From Cyanobacteria bacterium FACHB-471 (lineage in GTDB: Bacteria > Cyanobacteriota > Cyanobacteriia > Elainellales > Elainellaceae), in assembly GCA_014695345.1 (NCBI GenBank), contig JACJOC010000115.1:62001-126000 (forward strand): a stretch of DNA of 64,000 bases, written 5' to 3'. Each line of letters starts with the position of its first letter. Position 1 is the first letter of the stretch. The translations under genes were made by a program, and so were the position numbers. Shown here one piece after another: positions 56,775 through 64,000 of this stretch. Below the pieces are notes generated by a model. It ran no database searches. It saw only the letters and a list, made by a program, of their open reading frames with translations, and was not told the origin of the DNA.

Positions 56775-57491
56775 CTATCGATGCCTAAGTGAAAATCGCC
56801 TCACTTCATTAGCAGTTTCCTTGCGTAAATTCATTAGCTCAAGTCCAAATAGCTCTTGCCACACCACATTAATGGGCATTAGCGTCCCTCCTTTTGCACC
56901 GATAGCGGGATATTCATCATTTGGACGCTCTTCTAAGACAATCCAGTTTCCTTTTACTCTGTGCCGGATAACCTCTCCCACATAGCCAACCAGATTGTCA
57001 TACAGTTCAGCTTGAACATTTTCAAGTCCATATTCTTCCGCTTTCCTGGATAAGATATCCAAGCTTTTGTATGAGAAATCTAGCTGATCGTGTGAAATGC
57101 TCCAACATCTTGCTAGCTTATCAATCAGCTCGGAGAGCTGGTTGATAAGCTGTGCTTTGTGTTTTGAGTAATATCTCCAATGATCTACAGAACTTTGGCG
57201 ACCGTCAATTGCGTCTTCTTCAACTTTCTGTTTAAGTCGAATCAGTCGTAAAAGATAGTCTTTGGAGTAAATGTCCCCTCTACCGGGAATTGAAACTTCT
57301 TTAGGATCAAAGACGAATAAAAACCTATCATTTGACAGCTCATAGACTAGAGGCTGATCCTTGTATCCACTGCTGTATGTTGTTTCAAGGGATTTTGTAA
57401 ACTCTTCATGCAGTTTCCCTTCAGATTCTATTAGTTCTTGAACCTGCTTTTTGGTGAGTCGTTTTGCATTGAGAGTTTGTTTCTTTCCCAT
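56775..57491 (-). CDS. Hypothetical protein, family not recognised
   Basis: A 238-aa soluble protein without signal peptide or TM segment. The N-terminus is Lys-rich (KRLTKKQVQELIESEGKLHE), the middle charged and helical. The C-terminal part, LYDNLVGYVGEVIRHRVKGN WIVLEERPNDEYPAIGAKGG, looks like a small alpha/beta domain shared by some bacterial immunity-type and DUF proteins that begin with a helix followed by GEVI-(R)-G-W. This is a weak impression. It lies 41 bp upstream of the polA 3' end, in the same direction, between polA and patX. Codon use is more AT-rich than its neighbours. Confidence 0.65.
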   Translation of the reverse strand: MGKKQTLNAKRLTKKQVQELIESEGKLHEEFTKSLETTYSSGYKDQPLVYELSNDRFLFVFDPKEVSIPGRGDIYSKDYLLRLIRLKQKVEEDAIDGRQSSVDHWRYYSKHKAQLINQLSELIDKLARCWSISHDQLDFSYKSLDILSRKAEEYGLENVQAELYDNLVGYVGEVIRHRVKGNWIVLEERPNDEYPAIGAKGGTLMPINVVWQELFGLELMNLRKETANEVRRFSLRHR

Positions 57492-57531
57492 TTGTAGAGC
57501 AAATTTTGGATGTCTCTAAACTGAAGATCCT

Positions 57532-60462
57532 TCATTTTGCATCCATCCAGTTTTTCCCAGCCCGGATCTCAACCAGGAGTGGCACGGTTAGCTCGACCGC
57601 TGACTCCATCACGGATTTCACTTTGGGCTGGAGTTCTTCCCATTCGTCAGGCGGCACTTCAAACACCAGTTCATCATGCACTTGCAGCAACAGCTTTGAC
57701 TGGTAGCCTTTGAGCAATTCGTGCAGTTTCACCATTGCAATTTTGATGATGTCGGCGCTAGAGCCTTGAATTGGGGCGTTTGCTGCTGCTCGCAGCAGTC
57801 CGGCATCATACTGTCCTGGTGATTTAATTTTGCTCAGGTCGATTTCGTCAGGATCTTTATCACGCAAGCGAATTAGTTTGTCGGTGGTGAAGTTGAAGTA
57901 GCGGCGACGACCTTTGATAGTGGTGACGTAGCCGTTGGCGATCGCCTCTCGCTGCATTCTCAGCAAATACTCAAACACCAGAGGATAGCGTTCGTTGAAG
58001 CGATTGATAAAGCCCTGTGCCTCAATTCGGCTGACTCCTGCCTCTCGCGCAAACCGGGAAGCACCCATACCATAAATCACGCCAAAGTTAATTACCTTCG
58101 CCATGCGGCGTTCTTCTGAGGTGATCGTCTCTTTCTCAAACAGCAGTCTGGCGGTCAGCGTGTGAATGTCCTGGTTGTTCCGATAGGTTTCTACCAGAAC
58201 AGGTTCCTGGCTGAGGTGCGCGAGGATTCGCAGCTCAATCTGAGAATAGTCTGCTGCTACCAATAACCAGCCGGGTTCTGGCACAAACCCTGCCCGAATT
58301 TGCCGACTAAACGCTGTGCGAATCGGAATATTCTGCAAGTTTGGATTGGAGGAGGAGAGCCGTCCCGTTGAGGTAATCGCCTGGTTAAAGTCGGTGTGAA
58401 TCCGCTGTGTTTCTGGATCTGCCAATAAGGGCAAGGCATCTACATAGGTAGACTTCAGTTTGATCAGGGTACGATGCTCCAGAATTGCATCCACGACGGG
58501 ATGATCACCCTGAAGTTTTTCTAGAGTAGCCGCATCGGTGGAGTAACCTGTTTTGATTTTGCGTGACTTGCGGCGATCGAGCTTCAGTTTCTCAAACAGT
58601 AAGTCGCTCAACTGTTTGGGCGATCCCAGGTTGAATTTTTCGCCTGCTGACTCATACGCCTGCTGCTCAATTGTGTCCAGGTCTTTCTCCAGCCGTTTGG
58701 AGAATTCCTTAAGATAGTCTTTGTCGATGCGAACGCCGCAGTATTCCATCTCTGCCAGGACGGGTTCTAGCGGCACTTCGACTTCTCGAAATAAGCGATA
58801 CAGATCTGGCAGTGGCTCCAGTTCTGCCCGCAGCTTGGGCATCAGGTGAAACGTGGTGTAGACATCCATGCCGCAATAAATAGCGACAGGAGGAATGTCC
58901 ATATCCAGCATCGTTTTGCCCTTGGGTACCAGATCGGTGTAACTCTGAGTGGCAAGGTTGAGGTAGCGCAGGGCTAAATCGGTCAGGTTGTGGCTGGTGT
59001 CGGGATTTAGCACGTAGCTAGCTAGCATCGTGTCAAACTCAACGCCTGCTAAATGAATTCCCTGATTTCGCAGCACCAGGCGATCGAACTTGGCGTTTTG
59101 CAGCACCTTGGGGTAGTCGGCACTTTCCAAAATTGGACGCAGCGCTTCTAAGGCAGTGGCTTTGTCCAAATTTTTGCCTGACTTGTGACCGACAGGAATG
59201 TAAGCCATGTCTGACAGACCTTCACCCCAACAGCAGCCAATGCCGACCAGATTGGCGATTCGGGCATCCACCGCATCGGTTTCGGTGTCCCAGGCAACGG
59301 GAACAGTGGAATCTTTGCAGGTTTTAAGCCGCTTGACGAGCGCTTCGAGTTTCTCAGGCGTGTCGATGATTTGAGGCTGAATGTCTACTGCTGCAACCTG
59401 CTGGCTGGCTTCAGTATCTTCTGGGCTGAAGAACCAGAGGTCTTCACTGTTGGTGTTGAAGTTAAGCGGGTTAGTTGAGGGCGGTTCGTCCGTAGCATTG
59501 TCTGTATCGTCGGTTGCTTCGTCGATCGCCTCGCCTCCAAACGTCTTCTGTATTTTGGGAATCTGCCGAATAAACTGGCGGAATTCTAGCTTTTCTAGGA
59601 GGGGGAGGAGGCGATCGCCATCAAACCCTCTTAGTTTGCAGTCTTCGATGTCCACCTCCACTGGCACGTCGAGGTGAATTTGCGCCATGTACTGCGAATG
59701 TAGCGCCGACTCTCTGCCCTCTTCTAGCTTCTTTTTGACTGCGCCTTTGATCTGGTCGAGAGACGCGTAGATTTGCTCTAGAGAGCCATATTCATTCAGC
59801 AGTTGAACCGCAGTCTTTGCGCCAATTCCCTTCACCCCCGGAATGTTGTCAGACGAGTCGCCACATAGCGCTTTGTAATCAACGACCTGACTGGGCAAAA
59901 TTCCTAGCTTTTCCTTCACTTGCTCCGCGCCGAATTCGTTTGCGCCCGTGTTAGCACGAGCAGCAAAGGCATTGCTCAGGTACAGCACCGTCGTCTTTTG
60001 GTCGGAATCAATCAGTTGAAACAAGTCTTGATCGCCGCTGAGAATCTTTACCCGATAACTTGCTGCATTTGCCCGCCGTGCCAACGTTCCCAGAATGTCA
60101 TCTGCTTCATAGCCCGCAATGGCTAGCACCGGCAGATTGAAGGCATCGAGCAATTCCTGGAGGTTTTCCAGGTCAGGCATGAAGTCTTCGGGGGCATCGG
60201 GGCGACCCGCCTTGTAGGTTTCGTCTGTCTGGTGGCGGAAGGTGGCTTCTCCCCGGTCGAAGGCGATCGCCACATACTGCGGCTTCTGGCTTTCCATCAT
60301 GTCGAGCATGGATTTGAGGAAGCCATAACAGACGCTTGTGGGAATGCCCGTTGAGGTACGCAGTCCGCCATCTCGCCCTCTGGCATGGGCGAAATAAGAG
60401 CGAAAGGCAAGGGAGTGCCCATCGATCAGGACAAACAAGGGGGAGGAGGAAGATTGCTGCAT
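57532..60462 (-). CDS. polA: DNA polymerase I
   Basis: A 976-aa three-domain repair and lagging-strand polymerase. The 5' nuclease domain (~1-290) has DGHSLAFRSYFAHARG, LAIAGYEADDILGTLAR and YKALCGDSSDNIPGVKGIG. The 3'-5' proofreading domain (~350-540) keeps VAWDTETDAVDARIANLVGI (DxE), so it appears active. The polymerase domain has LLVAADYSQIELRILAHLSQ, RMAKVINFGVIYGMGASRFA (O helix) and LLQVHDELVFEVP. An acidic linker rich in Asp and Thr (ATDDTDNATDEPPSTNPL) separates the first two domains. Confidence 0.97.
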   Translation of the reverse strand: MQQSSSSPLFVLIDGHSLAFRSYFAHARGRDGGLRTSTGIPTSVCYGFLKSMLDMMESQKPQYVAIAFDRGEATFRHQTDETYKAGRPDAPEDFMPDLENLQELLDAFNLPVLAIAGYEADDILGTLARRANAASYRVKILSGDQDLFQLIDSDQKTTVLYLSNAFAARANTGANEFGAEQVKEKLGILPSQVVDYKALCGDSSDNIPGVKGIGAKTAVQLLNEYGSLEQIYASLDQIKGAVKKKLEEGRESALHSQYMAQIHLDVPVEVDIEDCKLRGFDGDRLLPLLEKLEFRQFIRQIPKIQKTFGGEAIDEATDDTDNATDEPPSTNPLNFNTNSEDLWFFSPEDTEASQQVAAVDIQPQIIDTPEKLEALVKRLKTCKDSTVPVAWDTETDAVDARIANLVGIGCCWGEGLSDMAYIPVGHKSGKNLDKATALEALRPILESADYPKVLQNAKFDRLVLRNQGIHLAGVEFDTMLASYVLNPDTSHNLTDLALRYLNLATQSYTDLVPKGKTMLDMDIPPVAIYCGMDVYTTFHLMPKLRAELEPLPDLYRLFREVEVPLEPVLAEMEYCGVRIDKDYLKEFSKRLEKDLDTIEQQAYESAGEKFNLGSPKQLSDLLFEKLKLDRRKSRKIKTGYSTDAATLEKLQGDHPVVDAILEHRTLIKLKSTYVDALPLLADPETQRIHTDFNQAITSTGRLSSSNPNLQNIPIRTAFSRQIRAGFVPEPGWLLVAADYSQIELRILAHLSQEPVLVETYRNNQDIHTLTARLLFEKETITSEERRMAKVINFGVIYGMGASRFAREAGVSRIEAQGFINRFNERYPLVFEYLLRMQREAIANGYVTTIKGRRRYFNFTTDKLIRLRDKDPDEIDLSKIKSPGQYDAGLLRAAANAPIQGSSADIIKIAMVKLHELLKGYQSKLLLQVHDELVFEVPPDEWEELQPKVKSVMESAVELTVPLLVEIRAGKNWMDAK

Positions 60463-60505
60463 AGCCTTGATTTTAACGCCCCATTCGCTCAGGTAGAACG
60501 CCTGC

Positions 60506-60535
60506 TGTAGGGGCGAACGGCCGTTCGCCCCTACA
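60506..60535. repeat. Perfect REP palindrome
   Basis: GTAGGGGCGAACGG / CCGTTCGCCCCTAC, perfect without spacer and flanked by T and A. It lies between polA and the CDF gene, which share orientation. Confidence 0.9.
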
Positions 60536-60551
60536 AGGAATGTCTCCTGGT

Positions 60552-61511
60552 TTAGTTCAAGTCGGGATCGCTGCGTCGGCTGCTGATATTTCTGAATCGA
60601 AGGGATTCTGCACCGGAGTCAGGCTTGAAGCGATCGCCCTCAATATAAATCACCACTTTCACTGCTCCGTAGCGCTCCCGAATCGCTGCCTCTACCCGTT
60701 CAGCGATTGAGCGAGCGACAGACATAAACTCTGGGTGTAGCGCCAGGGACATTTCAACTAACACCTGACGACCCACCAGTCCTTTCGAGCGAATTTTTTC
60801 GCAGTGGGTAACGCCTTCGACCTGTCGAGCAATTTGTGACAAAACTTCGGGGGCGATCGCCACCTGCCGCACTAACCAGGGCAACTGCCAGTTGAGCATT
60901 CGCCAATAGCTGCGGATGCTCATGAGCACAAGGGCGATCGCCAGCAGTGGGTCAAGCCAGACATAGCCGCGCCAAACGCCAACCAGTCCGACACAAACCA
61001 AAACCGTCAACCAGGCATCTTTTAGCACATGATTAGCATTGATTTGTAGCGCCTGATTTTCTAATAGCCGAGCTTCGTAGCGCTGAAACCACACCATACA
61101 CAGGTTGATGGCCACCACCACGACCAAAAGCTGAATCAGCGGCATGCTGATCTCTACCGGAAACTGCGATTCTAATCCTTGAGTGACCACGTCAAGCTGC
61201 TGCACCGACAGAACCAGCAAGCTAAACCCAGAAAATCCTAAAAACGATGCAAGCAGCAGCACCCCCGCTGTTTCTCGCCTATCGTGAGTCCAAATTTCTC
61301 GCCCTGACGTGCGATAGGAGGAGGCGATCGCGGACAGACTCAGCACGATACTAAAGCTATCGATCAACGTATGCAGCGATTCTGCAAGCAGACTGAGCGA
61401 TCGCGTCGCCCAGCCAGCCCAAAGTTTCACTGCCAAAACTAGCAGTGTCAGCCACAGTGTCGCGAACAATACTTGATAGCTCGCCCTGCGTCGATTTCGT
61501 GCCTCACTCAT
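60552..61511 (-). CDS. Cation diffusion facilitator (CDF) family metal transporter
   Basis: About 319 aa from ATG 61511; the frame is open to 61556. Four to six TM helices are visible. Metal-site motifs fall in TM2 (SLLAESLHTLIDSFSIVLS, HxxxD) and TM5 (INANHVLKDAWLTVLVCVGL, HxxxD), as in zinc, cobalt or manganese exporters. The C-terminal cytosolic domain (VEGVTHCEKIRSKGLVGRQV and LVEMSLALHPEFMSVARS) has the CDF dimer fold. Metal unknown. Confidence 0.9.
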   Translation of the reverse strand: MSEARNRRRASYQVLFATLWLTLLVLAVKLWAGWATRSLSLLAESLHTLIDSFSIVLSLSAIASSYRTSGREIWTHDRRETAGVLLLASFLGFSGFSLLVLSVQQLDVVTQGLESQFPVEISMPLIQLLVVVVAINLCMVWFQRYEARLLENQALQINANHVLKDAWLTVLVCVGLVGVWRGYVWLDPLLAIALVLMSIRSYWRMLNWQLPWLVRQVAIAPEVLSQIARQVEGVTHCEKIRSKGLVGRQVLVEMSLALHPEFMSVARSIAERVEAAIRERYGAVKVVIYIEGDRFKPDSGAESLRFRNISSRRSDPDLN

Positions 61512-61628
61512 AGCCCAAAGGCTAGCACGGAAGGGGTTCCCTGAATTAGGGGTCAAACCCCCAAAGTAGACAGGCGATTCTTTGTGCCTCTAACCGTTAA
61601 AGTGAGAATTGCTGAGTTGAACCAAACC

Positions 61629-62501
61629 ATGATGCAGCAAGATAGGTTGGCGATCGCTTCTGAAAGCGCTTCTAGCAGTGAGATTGGTCAGATTCAGCTT
61701 TTGGTCTTAGACATCGACGGTACGATTGCTGGGGAATCTAATCAAATTCGCCCAGCAGTGAAACAGGCAATTCGCGCAGCTCAGGCGAAAGGGGTGCAGG
61801 TGGCGATCGCCACTGGCAGAATGTATCAGTCTGCTTTGCGGTTTTACGAAGAAGTTGGCTCTAGTCTGCCGCTACTAGCTTATCAGGGCGCATTCATCAA
61901 AAGCCCAGTCGATCAGAAGGTATATCGCCACTACCCGGTGTCGCGACAGACGGCTCACCAAATGCTCGACTACTTTGAGCAAACCGAGTTAAAGCGGTTT
62001 CTCTCGATTCACTTTTACATCGACGATCAGCTTTATGTAAGAGAAATCACTTCAGAAACTGAGGCGTATGCAGAGCGGTCGGGCGTAGTACCGATTCCAG
62101 TTGGCGATCTGCGGCAGGTGCTAGACCGCGAACCGACTAAGATTTTGGCGCTGAGCGACGACATTGAACTGATCGACCAATTGCTCACTTCCCTACGTCA
62201 GCGCTATACCCCTGCCGAGCTTTACTTCACGAAATCGGTTGCCACCTTTTTTGAAGTGGCAAACCCGCTGGTCAATAAAGGGGTCGCCGTGCGCTATCTG
62301 GCAGAAGAAATGCTGGGACTGCAACCTGAAAACGTGATGACGGTTGGCGATAATTTCAACGATGTTGAGATGCTGGACTATGCCGGAATCGGTGTGGCAA
62401 TGGGCAATGCCCCCGCTGAGGTGCAGACCTACGGCAACTGGGTTGCGCCGAGCGTTGAAGCAGACGGGGCGGCAGTGGCAATCGAGAAATTTATTCTTTA
62501 G
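61629..62501 (+). CDS. Cof-type HAD-superfamily phosphatase
   Basis: About 290 aa from the ATG at 61629; a GTG at 61584 is an alternative start, and neither has a clear ribosome site. HAD motifs: VLDIDGTIAGE (motif I, DxDGT), VAIATGRMYQSAL (motif II region), and VMTVGDNFNDVEMLDYAGIG followed by VAMGNAPAEV (motif IV). The cap domain is of the Cof/C2B type. It probably hydrolyses sugar phosphates, FMN or pyridoxal phosphate; the substrate cannot be read. Confidence 0.9.
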   Translation: MMQQDRLAIASESASSSEIGQIQLLVLDIDGTIAGESNQIRPAVKQAIRAAQAKGVQVAIATGRMYQSALRFYEEVGSSLPLLAYQGAFIKSPVDQKVYRHYPVSRQTAHQMLDYFEQTELKRFLSIHFYIDDQLYVREITSETEAYAERSGVVPIPVGDLRQVLDREPTKILALSDDIELIDQLLTSLRQRYTPAELYFTKSVATFFEVANPLVNKGVAVRYLAEEMLGLQPENVMTVGDNFNDVEMLDYAGIGVAMGNAPAEVQTYGNWVAPSVEADGAAVAIEKFIL

Positions 62502-62521
62502 TTCGACTTGATCCAATTTGA

Positions 62522-63214
62522 TTACGTCGAGAATTGCTTGCTGACTAATCGCTGATGAGACATTTGGGCAATGTCGATTGCGGGTGTGCATGACCACATG
62601 TCCTCTAGAGAAAGAGCTGAGGCTTGAGTGGCGATCGCCTCTATCTCCAATGCCATCTTATAAAGAATGGACTGTGCGCCCAAGTGCCCTAAAACGCCCA
62701 GGCGGATTGCTGCACCGACTAAACCAGTCACGAAACTGTGGAGAAACGCAAAACTGGTGTCTCTCTCACTTAAGTGAACGGCACGACCCACCATTGCAAA
62801 CACAATTGGATGTAAACCGGGAGTGTCGTGAGTATCAATATCCTCCTGGAATGCTACCAGTTGGGCATCGTTCCAGGTTGATTGCGCCACTAACAACAAT
62901 GCTTGTCCACTCCGGCATTGAGCTTCACGGGTTGCCTGAATTAAAGTCTGAGCATATAACTGTTGGTCGGCTCGTCGAATTTCGCTGAGATCATTGGCGG
63001 CACTAGCACGATAGGCATGAATCAAAGCAATTAAATCTGAGCAACCCACTTTGTTATGCAATAGCAACTGAAGAAATGCTTCTACATCTTGAGCAGAGCG
63101 AATTTGGTCAGTTTGCACCATCGCTTCTAAACCGTGGGAAAGCGTAAAAGAGCCTGATGGGAAAAAGGAATCAGACAATTGCATCAGAGCTAGACGAGAA
63201 TCAACCATAACCAT
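62522..63214 (-). CDS. ureF: Urease accessory protein UreF
   Basis: UreF works with UreD and UreG in delivering nickel to apo-urease. The 230-aa protein has LMQLSDSFFPSGSFTLSHGL EAMVQ at the start, QLLLHNKVGCSDLIALIHAY in the middle and FLHSFVTGLVGAAIRLGVLG near the C-terminus, all typical. Its ATG overlaps the ureE stop by one base (TAATG), so the two are translationally coupled. The cluster is transcribed leftward as ureD-ureE-ureF. Confidence 0.93.
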   Translation of the reverse strand: MVMVDSRLALMQLSDSFFPSGSFTLSHGLEAMVQTDQIRSAQDVEAFLQLLLHNKVGCSDLIALIHAYRASAANDLSEIRRADQQLYAQTLIQATREAQCRSGQALLLVAQSTWNDAQLVAFQEDIDTHDTPGLHPIVFAMVGRAVHLSERDTSFAFLHSFVTGLVGAAIRLGVLGHLGAQSILYKMALEIEAIATQASALSLEDMWSCTPAIDIAQMSHQRLVSKQFST

Positions 63215-63726
63215 TAGTGATGCGTATGTGGCGAGAATTGCAGCGGGGCATCGGGCGATCGCACCTCATAGTCAATACACAAACCTGGAATATTGATGTT
63301 TTTCACCGTTGCTTCCATTACGGCTGGATCGGCCACCATTTCCAGGTAAATGCGATCGCCCTGCACCAAAATTGGCCAATGGTGATTGCCAAGAACATGA
63401 CCCAAATAAATTAGGTCAATGGCATGACCCATTACATCACCGTTAAAGCCCAGTACCATGACCGTTTGGGTATGGAGGTGAATTAACAACAGTTGTCCGA
63501 GATTGGTGATAAACACATCTCCTGTACTGAGGAACTGTTCGCGACTTTTGATAATGCCAAGCTCAACACCCGTTGTCGAGTGGGCATGAATCCGACCTTT
63601 GGCCCGATCGTCGGTCTGCAAATAGACTTCTAATAAAGCTTCTGCTTGTCGAGCCTGCGCTACTTGCTGCTGTAAAGCTGAGTTCGTTGCTTGATTACCC
63701 AAATAGGTTTCTGCCAGGATTGTCAT
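63214..63726 (-). CDS. ureE: Urease accessory metallochaperone UreE
   Basis: UreE binds nickel and hands it to the UreDFG complex. The 170-aa protein contains ELGIIKSREQFLSTGDVFIT, HAIDLIYLGHVLGNHHWPIL (with the metal-binding GNHHW) and a short His tail (SPHTHH). Its start overlaps the ureD stop by 4 bp (ATGA) and its stop overlaps ureF. No structural urease genes are visible; they may lie beyond the right edge or elsewhere. Confidence 0.92.
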   Translation of the reverse strand: MTILAETYLGNQATNSALQQQVAQARQAEALLEVYLQTDDRAKGRIHAHSTTGVELGIIKSREQFLSTGDVFITNLGQLLLIHLHTQTVMVLGFNGDVMGHAIDLIYLGHVLGNHHWPILVQGDRIYLEMVADPAVMEATVKNINIPGLCIDYEVRSPDAPLQFSPHTHH

Positions 63727-64000
63727 TTTGGAATCTCTGGTAAAGCAGGTTGACTACTCAAATGCCGAATCTGGGTTAGAGCATGGCTGATGTAAGCTTT
63801 CAAGACTGGCACGTTAGATGCCATTGCTCTGACCAGTAAGCCGTTACAGTTTGGCAAAGCAGAACTGGCAGCAGTGAACGCCTGTTTTTGGGCAAACTGC
63901 TCTAAATCCAGAGCCAGAGATTGCAAATCAACTCCGGGCATAACCAGAATCAAATTAGCGAGAATGGGTTGAGGCGCAAAGATAGAACCGTAGGCTCCAC
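63723..64000 (-). CDS. ureD: Urease accessory protein UreD (UreH), C-terminal part, cut by window edge
   Basis: The last ~92 residues are present. YGSIFAPQPILANLILVMPG at the edge and SALPNCNGLLVRAMASNVPV LKAY near the end match the C-terminus of UreD, the scaffold on which UreF and UreG assemble on urease. The start lies beyond the right end of the window. It overlaps ureE by 4 bp. Confidence 0.88.
   Translation of the reverse strand, partial: GAYGSIFAPQPILANLILVMPGVDLQSLALDLEQFAQKQAFTAASSALPNCNGLLVRAMASNVPVLKAYISHALTQIRHLSSQPALPEIPK

Overview
The window is chromosomal DNA of a cyanobacterium, very probably a filamentous one. GCGATCGC (HIP1) octamers are dense throughout. There is a tocopherol cyclase, a treZ-treY trehalose pair, GGATGAR-type heptanucleotide repeats, WD40 and Ser/Thr kinase proteins of cyanobacterial type, and a patX-like gene whose product ends in an RGSGR pentapeptide. 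The genus cannot be fixed from this sequence alone.

Layout. 1-6 kb: end of a sulfate adenylyltransferase gene, mnmA, a single-domain receiver lacking the phospho-acceptor Asp, a DUF2294 gene, a secreted SPOR-like protein and a fused NAD(P)HX repair enzyme. 6-8 kb: a two-gene SLOG (LSDAT-type)/SLATT (DUF4231) cassette, followed by a 204-bp tandem repeat array carrying strong terminator hairpins and a tiny ORF. 8-17.5 kb: cobM, then a sulfur/nitrogen-scavenging region (SfnB-like monooxygenase, formamidase-type amidase, TetR regulator with a likely operator, nitrate/sulfonate-type ABC transporter, SDR, alpha/beta hydrolase). 17.5-32 kb: mostly single genes (methyltransferase, mutarotase-like protein, GNAT, threonine aldolase, SNF2 helicase, pnp, tRNA-Met, DUF3891, App1-like phosphatase, peroxiredoxin-like protein).

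32-42 kb: ilvD, then two proteins with the same AAA-like (AAA_35-type) NTPase core, one fused to TIR and one to a membrane segment, coiled coil and fourteen WD40 repeats; a haloacetate-dehalogenase-like gene lies between them. 42-52 kb: treY, treZ, a degenerate 21-bp repeat array, a RAYT transposase with a REP-type palindrome inside its own coding sequence, tocopherol cyclase, and two zinc-ribbon/WD40 proteins, one of them a kinase. 52-64 kb: a membrane protein, an orphan AAA+ protein with a degraded Walker B, an EI24 protein, a decayed hicBA module, patX with a DIF-like promoter, polA, a CDF transporter, a HAD phosphatase and ureD-ureE-ureF running off the right edge.

The most interesting items are the SLOG-SLATT pair, the terminator-bearing tandem array beside it, the patX gene with its putative nitrogen-step-down promoter, the TIR/AAA/WD40 neighbourhood, and the REP/RAYT relationship. 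Several true features (sat fragment, hicB, hicA, the repeat-encoded mini-ORFs) have no ordinary full-length ORF and were found by reading the sequence directly.
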